From positions 496,001-560,000 of the forward strand of contig JAUIRK010000952.1 of assembly GCA_030549495.1 (NCBI GenBank): a DNA stretch of 64,000 nt. The letters run 5' to 3'. A program made the position numbers and the translations under genes. The stretch is from Nectonema munidae (Eukaryota > Nematomorpha > Nectonematoida > Nectonematidae). How positions within the stretch are numbered: position 1 is the stretch's first letter; each line of letters opens with the position of its first letter. This document shows positions 57,501 to 64,000 of the stretch, piece by piece. The notes below the pieces were generated by a model. It did no database searches and was not told the DNA's origin. It saw only the letters and a list, made by a program, of their open reading frames with translations.

Positions 57501-60500
57501 CATGGGCCTTTTTCGAGCCTTTCTCAATTTCTCCTTTCTTCAAATTTCAAGCTCCCATTGATTCCTTACACTCCACATCAGAAGCTGAATCAATCGCTAT
57601 CCTCTCTGCTTGTAACCATCTTCTTTCCAATATCGAGTCTTTTTCTTCATTCAAACATTTGAGCTTCTTTACTGATTCTCGTAACACTATTCATCATCTC
57701 AACCTGCCTGCCCGAATTCCCTACTTCACATCTCTCATTTATCCGAAACTTCTCCTTTTATCTAACAAATTCTCTTTAAGTTTTGATCGGTGCCCATTCC
57801 ACACAGATATCTACGAAAACCACTATGTCGACATCTTAGCCAAGCAAGCAAGTCATCTCTCACCCGTCTTGTCCCTTTCCACCCACTTCAAAGTTTTCAA
57901 CTTGGCTTTCATTGACCACGTTTATAAAATCTGGAACAGGGAAAGTATTTCTTCAAAGTCCCGTTTAACCAATTCATTCTCAAATTTACAATCAATTCAA
58001 TATATATGGAGCCAAAGCAAGTTCAAAATAACCCGGCCTCTTATTAGAGGGCTGTCAGGTGATGTATCTTGCAAAGAATACTTCTTTCAACGAAAAATTT
58101 CCAATGATAGCTTATGTCGTCTATGTCATGAATTTTCAGAGTCACCCTACCACATTATTTTTACATGTCAATATACTCACACAATCTGCGAAAATTTCAT
58201 TAACTCGACTGTGCGCACTCTTGGACGTTTTCCTATCTCTCTAACTGACCTAATCTATTATTATCCATCCCTTCTCATCAAACTTAATAAATTGATTAAT
58301 GTAATTGAACCTAAACTTACTGTCTTGCCCATCCATTCACCCAATTAGTCATTTTTTAGCTTTTATATCTACACTTTTTTTTTTTTAAATTTAGATCATT
58401 AAACCCACCTTTCTCCTATATTCCCAAGCAACACAGCACTGCAAGCATATCGACTTAAGTCATTGATTAAATAGAATTAATTATGTTAGTAGAATCTAGT
58501 AACTAGATAAAAAAACATTGAAAAATAGCTTCTAGTTTTTTATTTTAGAGCTGCTTTACCGAAATTTTTAAATTTTGTTTAAAATAATAATTAAATTTAA
58601 AATTTGTTAATTTTTTATGCTTATTTCTGATGTTCAGATTCGGTTTTTAGAGATGAATATTATTTATCGTAAGTTTATTACTGAGTAAATTTCCTTGTTT
58701 CAATGGACCAGGGTTACTCAACCGGGGTCCACATGGACCCTAGGGGTCCATATAATAATTCAGGGGGTCTACAAGCGAAATATTATAAATTGGAGGTCCA
58801 CAATGATATTTCAGTAGTCCATGAAGAAAACCATCTCATAACGGTTTTGTATTATAAAAAGTTCGCAATAGACTTGAACATCGTAAAAAAAGGTGCTTTA
58901 CGACTAGCATTAACTTCAATGCAACCAGGTATAAAGAAACTCGTTGAACAGCATCCACCAAGAAAAAAAGAAGTGAAAAGGGGTCAATGAGTAAAGAAAG
59001 GTTGAGAAACACGGCAATGGACAAACAATTAGAGGAAAATTCATCATTAAAACTAAGAATTTGATAGTTTGAATGCAGGGGCGCACATCCTCAAAATTAT
59101 TGGGGGGCGAAATTTTTTGTTGCAATTTTCAAAATTAGTGGTCTGGAAATACCACGGGAGACCAAATTTTAAAGCAATCCTTTAAAATAGAGTGTATTCA
59201 GCGCATACCTAAAGTCCTAAATTTATAAGACTACTTTATATTTATTTTTTACAAAATTGGTGAATTACTATACTTCCAGCGAAAATATTTTAATTAAATT
59301 TGCATATCCAATATACACTAGTTTTAAAAAATCCAAAATTGTTGGAGGAGGGGGACCAATAAGCTTTTCATTTGAAAATGAAGTAGTCTATCAGGCACAT
59401 TACAGGAATTGATGAAAGGATATTTGATTCATAGAGAAAACAACTGAAAACAAAGAACTGAGGGTTGGATAGTTTTATATGAGTGAATGTAGTCTGAAGG
59501 CAAAGAGTCTACTAGACACCCTGCGATGTTTATATGAAAAAATGTGATTGCTTCAGGGGGAAGTTATAATTGTGCAAACTTATTTTTTTTATTTTTGTTA
59601 TAGTTGTTTGAATGCTCTTATCCTCCAGTTCTCGCTTTTAGAATAAAGGATAGCTCATATTTTCTGAGTTCTCTTTTTAGCAGATTCCATGAATGAGTCA
59701 AAAAAAATCATCCTGAATAATGGTGTAGTTTTGGTACCCAATGTTTTTTTTATTTTGCTCTTTAATCTTTTATAAGTTCGTATATTTGCAGCACTGCTTA
59801 ATTTTTTTTCTGTTGAATCAACTTTCGACAGAAAAATTTTTAAATTGGCGAAAATTTTTCCGAACTATTTTGAGCTCTTTTTTAAACTGCTGTAATATTC
59901 CAATTGTTCATTTTTCAACTAAAATTTTATTACTTTTTCTTTTATATGAAATTTGTAGTTTTTTTTGTCTTTATGTCATTATTAATAAATAAATAAATAT
60001 AAAATTATACAATATAATATACAAACTCGTATTCAAATATTAGCTTATAAATTTATAAAATATGTAGTGCAAAAAAATTTGCTCAAAAAAGCGGGTTTTT
60101 CCAACACTATATTGTAAAGCAAAGATTCTAAAAATGTTTACAGTAGTTCTCTAAAAAAGAATTCATGTTTATATACGCTCTCCTACTTTAAGCGGAAAAT
60201 ATATTGAAACCATTCTCATTAACCCGTTAACGCGTCATCGATCACAGTCGACTTTACAAAAATAAAATCGTCTGCGTTTATCAAAGCTCTTTAATACAAA
60301 TCTTCTGCTTTACATTAGATATCGTCTGATTATTCTGGTCGTTAACGGGTTAATTAGTTAAATACCAGAATAATCAGACAATATTAAGCATAAGATTTTT
60401 ATTAAAAAAATATATAAAAGCAGGCAATTTTATTTTTTAAAGATTTTCTATAAAAAGCATATAAACGCAGACGATTATATATTTAAAAGTAGGCGTTTTT

Positions 60501-63500
60501 ATTTTTTAAAGATTTTTTATAAAAAGCATATAAACGCAGACGATAACCCATTTAGTACCAATGTTTCCCAAGAGAACGCAGACCACTTCAGTAATCTCTA
60601 TTTAATTCTGTTTAAAACAAGTATTCACCTGCGTTTCCTTTGGGAAAATTAGTACTAAGTGATTTAAAAAGCATATAAAAGCAGGCGTTTTTTTTAAAGA
60701 TTTTTTATAAAAAACATATAAGCGCAGGCGATAGTATTCGACTCTAGTCGTTCCTTGGTTAAAACTTGTTTAAAAATAAATATTCAATAAAACTTTAAAA
60801 ATTCTTTACAAAAATTGACTGTTATATGGCAATGTAACGTCAGTTTTCGAAGTTAATACGTTTTTTAACCATTTTGCAAAGAAATCAGTAGCAATAATAC
60901 GTTATATCATTAGTTATATCAAGAAGTAGAAATGTTAAAATAGATGTACTTTAATTTGTTAAATAACCTGACCAAAGTTTCAAAGTATAAACTTGTAAGT
61001 GTATCATAGACGATAATTATTTGCAAAGGATGTCCGCGCTATACAAAACGACGTTGTCAAGGTTGTTGTTGTTGTTGTTAGCCCCTAGATCAGTGGTTCC
61101 CAAACTTTTTTATCCCGTTCCCCCTTTTCCAGTCACTTTTTTACCTGTGGACCCCTACAACTGAATAGTTTGAGCCGACAAAATTAATCAAAGATTTTTA
61201 TGCAAAAAATGATTGTAGTCATCTGATTAAATCGTATCCTTATTCATATGAAATCAGAGAAATCGTAAAGCTTGACATAAAATGTGAATAAAATTTTTTT
61301 TCAATTAAAATATAAATTTTTCAAAAATATTGTAACTAATAAAAAGGATATATAAAGATTCAAAATATGAAACTTTAAAAAAGGGAAGAAAATATTTATT
61401 TAAAAAAGCTCTAAATATATATATTTATATTGATTTGGAAAATAGAAGTATATTAAAGGAGATTCAGCATAAGTAGTTTGAAGTAGAATTTCCATGGACC
61501 CCTTGAAATTCTCCTATGGACCCCTAGGGGTCCATGGACCCCCGGTTGGGAACCACTGCCCTAGATTATATACTATCTCTATATGAGTATAATCTATCCG
61601 TTCAAAACAAAGCTTTGTTTAAACTGAGAAAGTATTTCCATAAAAGCAAGTACTCTCAGAGAAAAGTGTAGAATTTTGTTACACTTTCGCAGCAGCAGCG
61701 ATAAACAAGTGTAATTTAAGCCAACCCACAAAAATCCACCATAAGGTACTGCTGGCTTTACGTTGTCAAGGTCTTATGATTACTTATGACTTCATATGCT
61801 TACAAGAATAATTTTTTTCTCATTATTTAAAATACTTATAAAAATCAGGCAAAAAGGAAAAATTTATTTGATACTAACTCCACTCCTACTCCTGCATCCC
61901 TTTAAAATATCAGATTCCCAACCCCGATTCTGCAACGCTTTGCAAATTGCTAAATATGCGTATTAACCATTTGATCCCAAAAAAATCAGATAGAATTTGG
62001 CTTAAAATCAGAAAATCGTCTGCATCATTTATAAATAACGCTCGGGGGATAATAAAAATCGCTTTAGATGAAACTCGAGCTGTTCAAAACAGGACTTACT
62101 ATCAAAATTTGGGAGTCGAAGGAAGATATCCAACTCCTACTACTACACTAGAAAGACAAAGCGGTCATTTTTGACCTTTTTAAATTTTCAATATTATTTT
62201 TCCCCCTTAAAAAAAAATTTTTTATTTTTATTTTAAAAAATTATTATATAATTAAAAAAAAAAATTAAAAAAAAATAAAAAAAAAAAGAAGCGGTCATTA
62301 ATGACCGATTATGATTTTGTAACAAATTAATGACAAAAATATAAGATAAAAGAATATGAAGAATAAAAGAAGAATAAAGAAGTTGAAATAAATGAAAATC
62401 ATGCAAAGAAACTTCCTGAAACAGTGGAGTATTATAATCAGACAAAATATGGCGTAGACGTTTTAGACCAAATGGCACGGAACTCAACATGCAAAACTGG
62501 ATCTAGAAGATGGCCTGTGGCTGGCTGTATTCTTCAATATGCTAGATTGTCTTGCAATCAATTCATGGATTTTATATAAAGAAGTGACAAAAGAAAAAAT
62601 AACACGAAGAAAATTTCTACAAGGTTTGGTAACAGAACTCTGGAGCGCAGCAAAAGAAACAATAAGCATAGGAATATTAGAAGAACCAGGTCCATCCAAA
62701 AGAAAGCAATGTAATTTCACCATGTGCAAAAACAAGTCAAACAATAAGTGCTGCAAATGTTCCCTTACTTGCTGTGGAAAACAACATACAGGAAAAAAAT
62801 TACAAACATTGTATGTAGAAGTTGTATTGATCAAAAAAAGTAAAGGTAATATCATTTTACATTTTTAATTATATAAATAAATAAAATTTTAAGTTATAAA
62901 TATTAATTTTTACGTGTGTAGCTCTATATAACACATTTTTCTTATCGTAGACTGATATAAAAGTTAGCGGTCATTTTTGACCGCTTTGTCTTTCTCGGTA
63001 GTTATTTTTTTTTCAGTCTTTCCAGTGTTAAAAAGCTTAGCACCCGCTATGAGTCCAAGAGCTTAAAAAAATCGAATTTACTTCCCACTTCTACTAAAGA
63101 ATGATCTCTCCAATTGCTATCAAAAATTAAACCTTTCGTTTCCATTATCACATATATATATATATATACCATAAACTAAATATACCTCGGTGTGTTTGGA
63201 TTTGATTGGCAAGAAGGAACGCTTTCACTGACATGACAGCTGTTATTATTGTTGTTGTTGTTAGCATTGTTGATGGTGAAATCATCAAACTTTTTTTTAA
63301 TCTTAGACACGTCAATATCACTAGTTTCAAGCTTGATTGGAGTTGCTTGTATGAAGCTTTCTTGGATACGATGACCAGCATTGGAATAGCCTAAAGAGGG
63401 ACAACTATTTTTAAAATTCGCTAGAAGAGGATCAAATATGTTGTCAATAAACATATACTGTAAGGGAAAATCCTCACTGTTCTGAGGGTGTGAATTAGTA

Positions 63501-63507
63501 AATGTCA
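42301..63507 (-). CDS. 3' part of an unnamed six-exon gene
   Basis: Six exons (63507-63186, 49809-49637, 47736-47551, 44662-44520, 43454-43161, 42588-42301) each have AG and GT borders, and all five joins keep the frame (phases 2, 1, 1, 0, 0). They encode about 467 residues. The first exon opens with two bases of a codon, so the 5' part lies upstream. The protein is low-complexity (an Asn run; Ser/Thr-rich linkers). Two landmarks stand out: LIGPTASRARAKNKRLP, which fits the 17-residue spacing of capping-protein-interaction motifs (CD2AP, CARMIL, FAM21) with conservative changes, and the coiled coil LHKLILQIQKDFTVKFCELN, which recalls the C-terminal helix of the gamma-tubulin adaptor NEDD1. 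No SH3 or WD domain is visible in the window. Function unassigned. Confidence 0.6.
43161..43454 (-). CDS. Unnamed gene, exon with Ser/Pro-rich linker
   Basis: 98 codons between acceptor CATTGAAG and donor GTATTT, phase 0 to 0. Contains DIISSCNKGIFETSIIDKRD, a Ser/Pro linker with a six-Ser run, and the start of the coiled coil (IQDLHKLILQIQ). Confidence 0.6.
43578..43668 (-). other. Possible extra exon of the unnamed gene
   Basis: Between acceptor-like ATTCAG and donor-like GTAGAA the minus strand reads AWLCDTSCSSCASSINIFDG then AFKCWLTLQL in phase 0, so it could be included without breaking the frame. The flanking exons already join well without it. Confidence 0.2.
44520..44662 (-). CDS. Unnamed gene, exon with CPI-like motif
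   Basis: Acceptor TTTTCTAG, donor GTGAAA; its first two bases complete a Glu codon. Reads EEESCLFGEKERHNLLIGPT and ASRARAKNKRLPSS, then IASDEEVFAPSLQE. The basic segment matches the L-x-H-x-T-x-x-R-P-K-(x)3-RR-x-P spacing, with Gly for His, Ala for Pro and Arg for Lys. Confidence 0.6.
47551..47736 (-). CDS. Unnamed gene, middle exon
   Basis: 186 bases, acceptor GCTTCAG, donor GTTACT, phase 1 to 1. Reads GLYKENANSTEATEEEHGHC, SVAKQVRHSSHVIDINKFYQ and NLYSTKVLPNCAPTQNST. No domain recognised. Confidence 0.6.
48212..48348. mobile_element. piggyBac-like MITE, subfamily A, copy 3
   Basis: TTAA on both sides, ends CCCATTAAGTCCCAATG and CTTAATGGG, interior with CATCTTCGTCTGCTTTTTTC as in the other two copies. 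Inside the intron between exons 47736-47551 and 49809-49637 of the unnamed gene. Confidence 0.88.
48576..48711. mobile_element. piggyBac-like MITE, subfamily B, copy 2
   Basis: TTAA borders with the perfect inverted end CCCGTTAACG / CGTTAACGGG. Interior ATAATCAGACGATATCTAAT and AAACGCAGACGATTTTAT match the reverse complement of 60219-60353 almost base for base. Confidence 0.9.
48708..48902. mobile_element. Further TTAA MITE pieces in tandem
   Basis: Starting at the TTAA shared with the previous element, a half-copy (CAGGAGATATCTAATATTTA, then GTGGATTCAGG) runs to TTAACCCGTTAAGC at 48776. A diverged copy then ends at GTCGACTCTGGTGGTTAGCG and GATTAA at 48902. The two pieces abut at TTAA sites. 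Confidence 0.6.
49430..49530. repeat. Interspersed repeat, partner of 39510-39610
   Basis: Contains TTCCTGTAGAGAGGAACGAA and CAATGGAATTCAATAGGGAT, matching the reverse complement of 39510-39610. It is preceded by AACCCATTTTGG, which resembles the subfamily A MITE end. Confidence 0.55.
49637..49809 (-). CDS. Unnamed gene, second visible exon
   Basis: Acceptor TTTTGTACAG, donor GTATTT. Its first base completes an Arg codon from the upstream exon 13.4 kb away. Reads ISSASFVYLGGMEKITASAT, LLHSNKKKGMLPSSSIDKGS and FKRDLENKLKS. Confidence 0.6.
50637..50755. repeat. Short inverted-repeat element with ATTTCATC motifs
   Basis: Bounded by ATGGTATCC and GGATACCAT, with the interior word ATTTCATCG and variants repeated four to five times. 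MITE-like, family unknown. Confidence 0.5.
51959..53190 (-). mobile_element. hAT remnant, ZBED5/FAM200-like transposase
   Basis: The left end CAGTGTTTCCCAAACTTTTT at 51959 is a hAT terminus. From 53190 down to about 52640 the minus strand reads FHTKVRWLSRENMLKRLYEL, KEEMNIFLQ, NLKAFIEKLKLWKRKVEVEN, FSSFFYLNQLIKDED, KKEILSNLNLLVEEFLRYFP and ENFKFMSLEKF. This is the central catalytic region of ZBED5/FAM200-type hAT proteins. At least two in-frame stops and a frameshift are present. The N-terminal part and the right end are missing; a LINE begins about 400 bases further on. 52339-52613 may be a separate insertion with G and C runs. Confidence 0.75.
52339..52613. repeat. Segment with G-run start and C-run end
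   Basis: Opens CAGTGGCGGATCCTAGGGG and a long G run at 52357-52374, and closes GCCACCCCCCCCCC. The opposed G and C runs with GTGGCG/CGCCAC near each end suggest a small hAT-like MITE, but no target duplication was found. Confidence 0.4.
53616..54657 (+). CDS. LINE ORF1, Gag-like RNA-binding protein, frameshifted
   Basis: Starts at the Met of MSSLPKRAHIDSP; an upstream in-frame Met at 53568 exists but adds an unlikely hydrophobic leader. A frameshift between about 54300 and 54400 moves the product to another frame, where three zinc knuckles follow: CQNCLKFGHSKPYC, CSHCGNRGHSSQDC and CFNCSQNHSSGSSTC. Such knuckles bind element RNA in R1, I and jockey-type ORF1 proteins. The stop TGA overlaps the ORF2 start. 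Confidence 0.8.
54651..55499 (+). CDS. LINE ORF2, endonuclease domain
   Basis: Begins at ATGTTGAAC and reads MLNFLHINLNHSSIASSNL, SINEPYVINSSF, ICTNSNARSQLWDNSSNTRG and SSHIDLTLTSKF. These are the ordered motifs of the apurinic-like endonuclease that nicks target DNA in APE-type LINEs, with the R1-like EPY and N-x-x-x-x-LW variants. The frame is lost at about 55490 just before the RT linker. Confidence 0.8.
   Translation: MLNFLHINLNHSSIASSNLINILYSNFYNILSINEPYVINSSFPTIPSGYSVLFSHPMSFYSECIVIKSSLSHTPLPSFSSTSYFFTFVHSKPTPILFCSLYCSPSNSTVIPESFSTSLHNAKAYISYNFSNQFHLIICTNSNARSQLWDNSSNTRGHVLLSFLSSNELFLADKSKEPTFFKLVRNSFVSSHIDLTLTSKFSLSHILNWSISDNPSASEHHFITFQIDTSPSGCSTYVSANNHLHWLTFLKSVKKNLPPVHRSLSSTSELESFSLQLNNAIS
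55486..57174 (+). CDS. LINE ORF2, reverse transcriptase domain, broken
   Basis: Linker ARKNAFFWNSNLSRLKSAAR, then RT blocks: GRLIFIPKAHKDLN, NWRPITILPAIGKIFEKII, NLQCAYLPFRNTESA, then in the next frame SNAFNNAWHPAILSNLL, STPQGGCLSDILW and CYSDDIVFSF, and in a third frame FNPSKTSLIHF, VKYLGLTFQSNLRW. The catalytic box is YSDD instead of the commoner YADD. In the first catalytic region Asn stands where FDN is usual. Frameshifts fall near 56370 and 56680. Confidence 0.82.
57213..58348 (+). CDS. LINE ORF2, RNase H and terminal zinc knuckle
   Basis: After a short broken linker, the frame from about 57440 reads FSDASKSSNHCSIAWAF (first Asp), STSEAESIAILSACNHLL (Glu), LSFFTDSRNTIHHL (second Asp) and ENHYVDILAKQASHLS (last Asp), the four acidic residues of RNase H1-type domains. 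The C-terminus has CRLCHEFSESPYHIIFTC, the C-x2-C-x8-H-x4-C knuckle of this LINE group, and ends at TAG 58346-58348. Confidence 0.8.
58709..59014. mobile_element. hAT MITE with perfect 8-bp target duplication
   Basis: 306 bp, ends CAGGGTTACTCAACC and GGTTGAGAAACACGG, flanked by CAATGGAC at 58701-58708 and 59015-59022. Subterminal GGGGTCCACATGGACCC is palindromic. The plus frame inside ends LRLALTSMQPGIKKLVEQ, which weakly recalls the C-terminal segment of ZBED5/FAM200-like hAT proteins. It may therefore be an internally deleted relative of those autonomous elements. Confidence 0.9.
59076..59244. repeat. Interspersed repeat, partner of 13154-13325
   Basis: Starts CAGGGGCGCACATCCTC and matches 13154-13325 over about 170 bp with few differences. 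Confidence 0.85.
59245..60218. other. Intronic spacer, nothing recognised
   Basis: AT-rich; the frame at 59741-59992 is Phe/Leu-rich and follows base composition. No support for a gene. Confidence 0.4.
60219..60353. mobile_element. piggyBac-like MITE, subfamily B, copy 3
   Basis: TTAA borders, ends CCCGTTAACG and CGTTAACGGG, interior GTCGACTTTACAAAAATAAA, ATCGTCTGCGTTTATC and ATATCGTCTGATTATTCTGG. Opposite in orientation to 48576-48711 and nearly identical. Confidence 0.92.
60354..60765. repeat. Nested array of MITE-derived units
   Basis: AAAGATTTTTTATAAAAAGC with ATATAAACGCAGACGAT recurs three to four times (60430-60545 and 60670-60735). They surround a subfamily C piece (AACCCATTTAGTACCAATG) and end at CGACTCTAGTCGTTCC and GGTTAAA. 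It looks like MITE insertions into MITEs followed by local duplication. Confidence 0.6.
61091..61558. mobile_element. hAT MITE with perfect 8-bp target duplication
   Basis: 468 bp, ends CAGTGGTTCCCAAACTTTTT and CCGGTTGGGAACCACTG, flanked by CCCTAGAT at 61083-61090 and 61559-61566. Both subterminal regions are rich in GGACCCC/GGGGTCC. Same terminal family as 34400-34789. Confidence 0.93.
62146..62998 (+). mobile_element. piggyBac element, internally deleted, palindromic ends
   Basis: Ends CACTAGAAAGACAAAGCGG and CCGCTTTGTCTTTCTCGG are inverted repeats resembling the classic piggyBac CCCTAGAAAGA terminus; no TTAA remains at the borders. Each end carries the palindrome GCGGTCA-TTTTT-TGACC(GC), and another (GCGGTCATTAATGACCG) lies at 62291. 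Inside, 62400-62868 reads YNQTKYGVDVLDQMA (third catalytic Asp), SRRWP, then after a frameshift WLAVFFNMLDCLAINSWILY, ITRRKFLQGLVTELW and a Cys-rich tail CCKCSLTCCGKQH. The N-terminal two thirds of the transposase are missing. Confidence 0.85.
63186..63507 (-). CDS. Unnamed gene, first visible exon
   Basis: Acceptor TTTTTTCTAG, donor GTATAT after an AG that pairs in phase with the exon at 49809. Reads TFTNSHPQNSEDFPLQYMFI, DNIFDPLLANFKNSCPSLGY, IKLETSDIDVSKIKKKFDDF and a seven-Asn run. It opens in mid-codon, so at least one more exon lies upstream, probably beyond 64000. Confidence 0.6.
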
Positions 63508-64000
63508 CTAGAAAAAATAGTTTGCATATATAAACAGAGTTTTTGCTGTTCATTATTTTACAAAAAGATTTCGTAGTTTTCACAGGCCAAGTGCTCATAT
63601 CATTTTTGTTGATGGAAATATTTTTGCTCTGATTTCATGACACTCCACATTTCTTTTCTTTTACCTGTGTTTAGGTTAGATATCTATTTCCTATCTGATC
63701 AATTTATTGGTGCATCTGATGCTATAGCATTGCAGCATTTTTCCAGATATGTACGCATCCAGGAGTAAAGAAAACAGCGATATTTTGAATTCATTTTTCC
63801 TTGCCATTAGATATTCGCCAAATAATTTTCTTGGCATTATTTATAGTTCTTTTGCTCACTTACTTGTCAAGTAAATACGCGTAAATTATTATTAGACTAG
63901 CCAACGCAAATGAAACATTAGATGAAATATGTGAATGCAAAACGGTTTTGATATATCAAAAATGGAACTAAAATAAGAGTAATTGTCGAGGAAGTGGCAT
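63508..64000. other. Upstream flank of the visible exons
   Basis: A minus frame MSTWPVKTTKSFCKIMNSKN directly abuts the first visible exon's acceptor. Used as an exon it would need an intron under 30 bases, so I leave it out. Otherwise nothing is recognised. Confidence 0.35.

Larger units (their letters stand above)
53568..58385 (+). mobile_element. R1/LOA-like LINE with RNase H, nearly full length
   Basis: A two-ORF non-LTR retrotransposon inside the 13.4-kb intron of the unnamed gene, antisense to it. ORF1 is Gag-like with zinc knuckles. ORF2 has, in order, endonuclease, reverse transcriptase, RNase H and a C-terminal zinc knuckle. Style of the endonuclease (LHINLNHS, EPY, NARSQLW) and the RNase H point to the R1/LOA/I group of APE-type LINEs. 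About five reading-frame breaks interrupt ORF1 and ORF2. The 5' end is not fixed; the 3' end is taken near a T-run at 58376-58389. Confidence 0.88.

Noticed and set aside
58703-58990. A small host protein of 95 residues
   Set aside because: It lies wholly inside a hAT MITE bounded by an 8-bp target duplication; at most a transposase scrap.
63541-63598. MSTWPVKTTKSF as the start exon of the unnamed gene
   Set aside because: It would require an intron under 30 bases before the next exon; read-through would ignore a good acceptor site.
1-64000. LTR retroelements, Polintons or other virus-like copies
   Set aside because: No long terminal repeats, protease-integrase order, capsid or envelope motifs were seen; all retroelements found are LINEs or SINEs.
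1-64000. A novel defence or secondary-metabolite gene cluster
   Set aside because: Only three host loci are present and they share no pathway; the rest is mobile DNA.

Overview
This window is AT-rich eukaryotic nuclear DNA, almost certainly from an animal. It holds intron-split genes, GT-AG splice sites, kilobase introns, and dense remains of LINEs, SINEs, hAT, piggyBac, Tigger/pogo and Tc1/mariner elements. There are no bacterial-style operons, rRNA genes or CRISPR arrays. The malate dehydrogenase has an arthropod-like flavour (its DHMKDWW and [10 protein letters not shown] stretches look like crustacean or insect cytosolic MDH). The high load of ZBED5/FAM200-like hAT pieces would suit a crustacean such as a copepod, but that placement is inference.

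Three host loci can be supported. (1) 7696-17117, minus strand: a complete five-exon cytosolic malate dehydrogenase gene (MDH1), 341 residues, whose exons join in phase; its four introns carry transposon fragments, a SINE and a 345-bp tandem duplication. (2) 28901-34096, plus strand: one uninterrupted 1731-residue TPR protein, the homologue of SKI3/TTC37, scaffold of the cytoplasmic Ski complex. It has no introns, although its neighbours have long ones. (3) 42301-63507, minus strand: six phase-compatible exons that form the 3' part of a gene I cannot name with confidence. It encodes low-complexity linkers, a possible capping-protein-interaction-like motif and a coiled coil reminiscent of NEDD1. 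One of its introns is 13.4 kb and contains a whole LINE plus several DNA transposons.

The rest is mostly mobile-element strata. 0-7 kb: a 43-bp minisatellite, an RTE-type LINE remnant, tRNA-derived SINEs, a decayed Tigger transposase and the first TTAA-flanked MITEs. 18-21.4 kb: a CR1/jockey-type LINE on the minus strand. 23.9-25.6 kb: two hAT elements back to back, separated and flanked by three copies of the same 8-bp target site. 34-41 kb: hAT and piggyBac-like MITEs, a SINE, a 151-bp tandem repeat and a ZBED-like hAT fragment. 48.2-48.9 kb: a cluster of TTAA MITEs. 51.9-53.2 kb: a hAT remnant. 53.6-58.4 kb: an R1/LOA-like LINE with ORF1, endonuclease, reverse transcriptase, RNase H and a terminal zinc knuckle, broken by several frameshifts. 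58.7-63 kb: two hAT MITEs with perfect 8-bp target duplications, TTAA MITEs, and a deleted piggyBac element with palindromic ends.

I found no LTR retroelement, Polinton or viral copy, and no clear evidence of a new biological system. The most useful leads are the intronless SKI3, the MDH loop and NAD-site changes, the reused hAT target site, the unnamed 21-kb gene, and the MITE families with repeated CGTCTG motifs.
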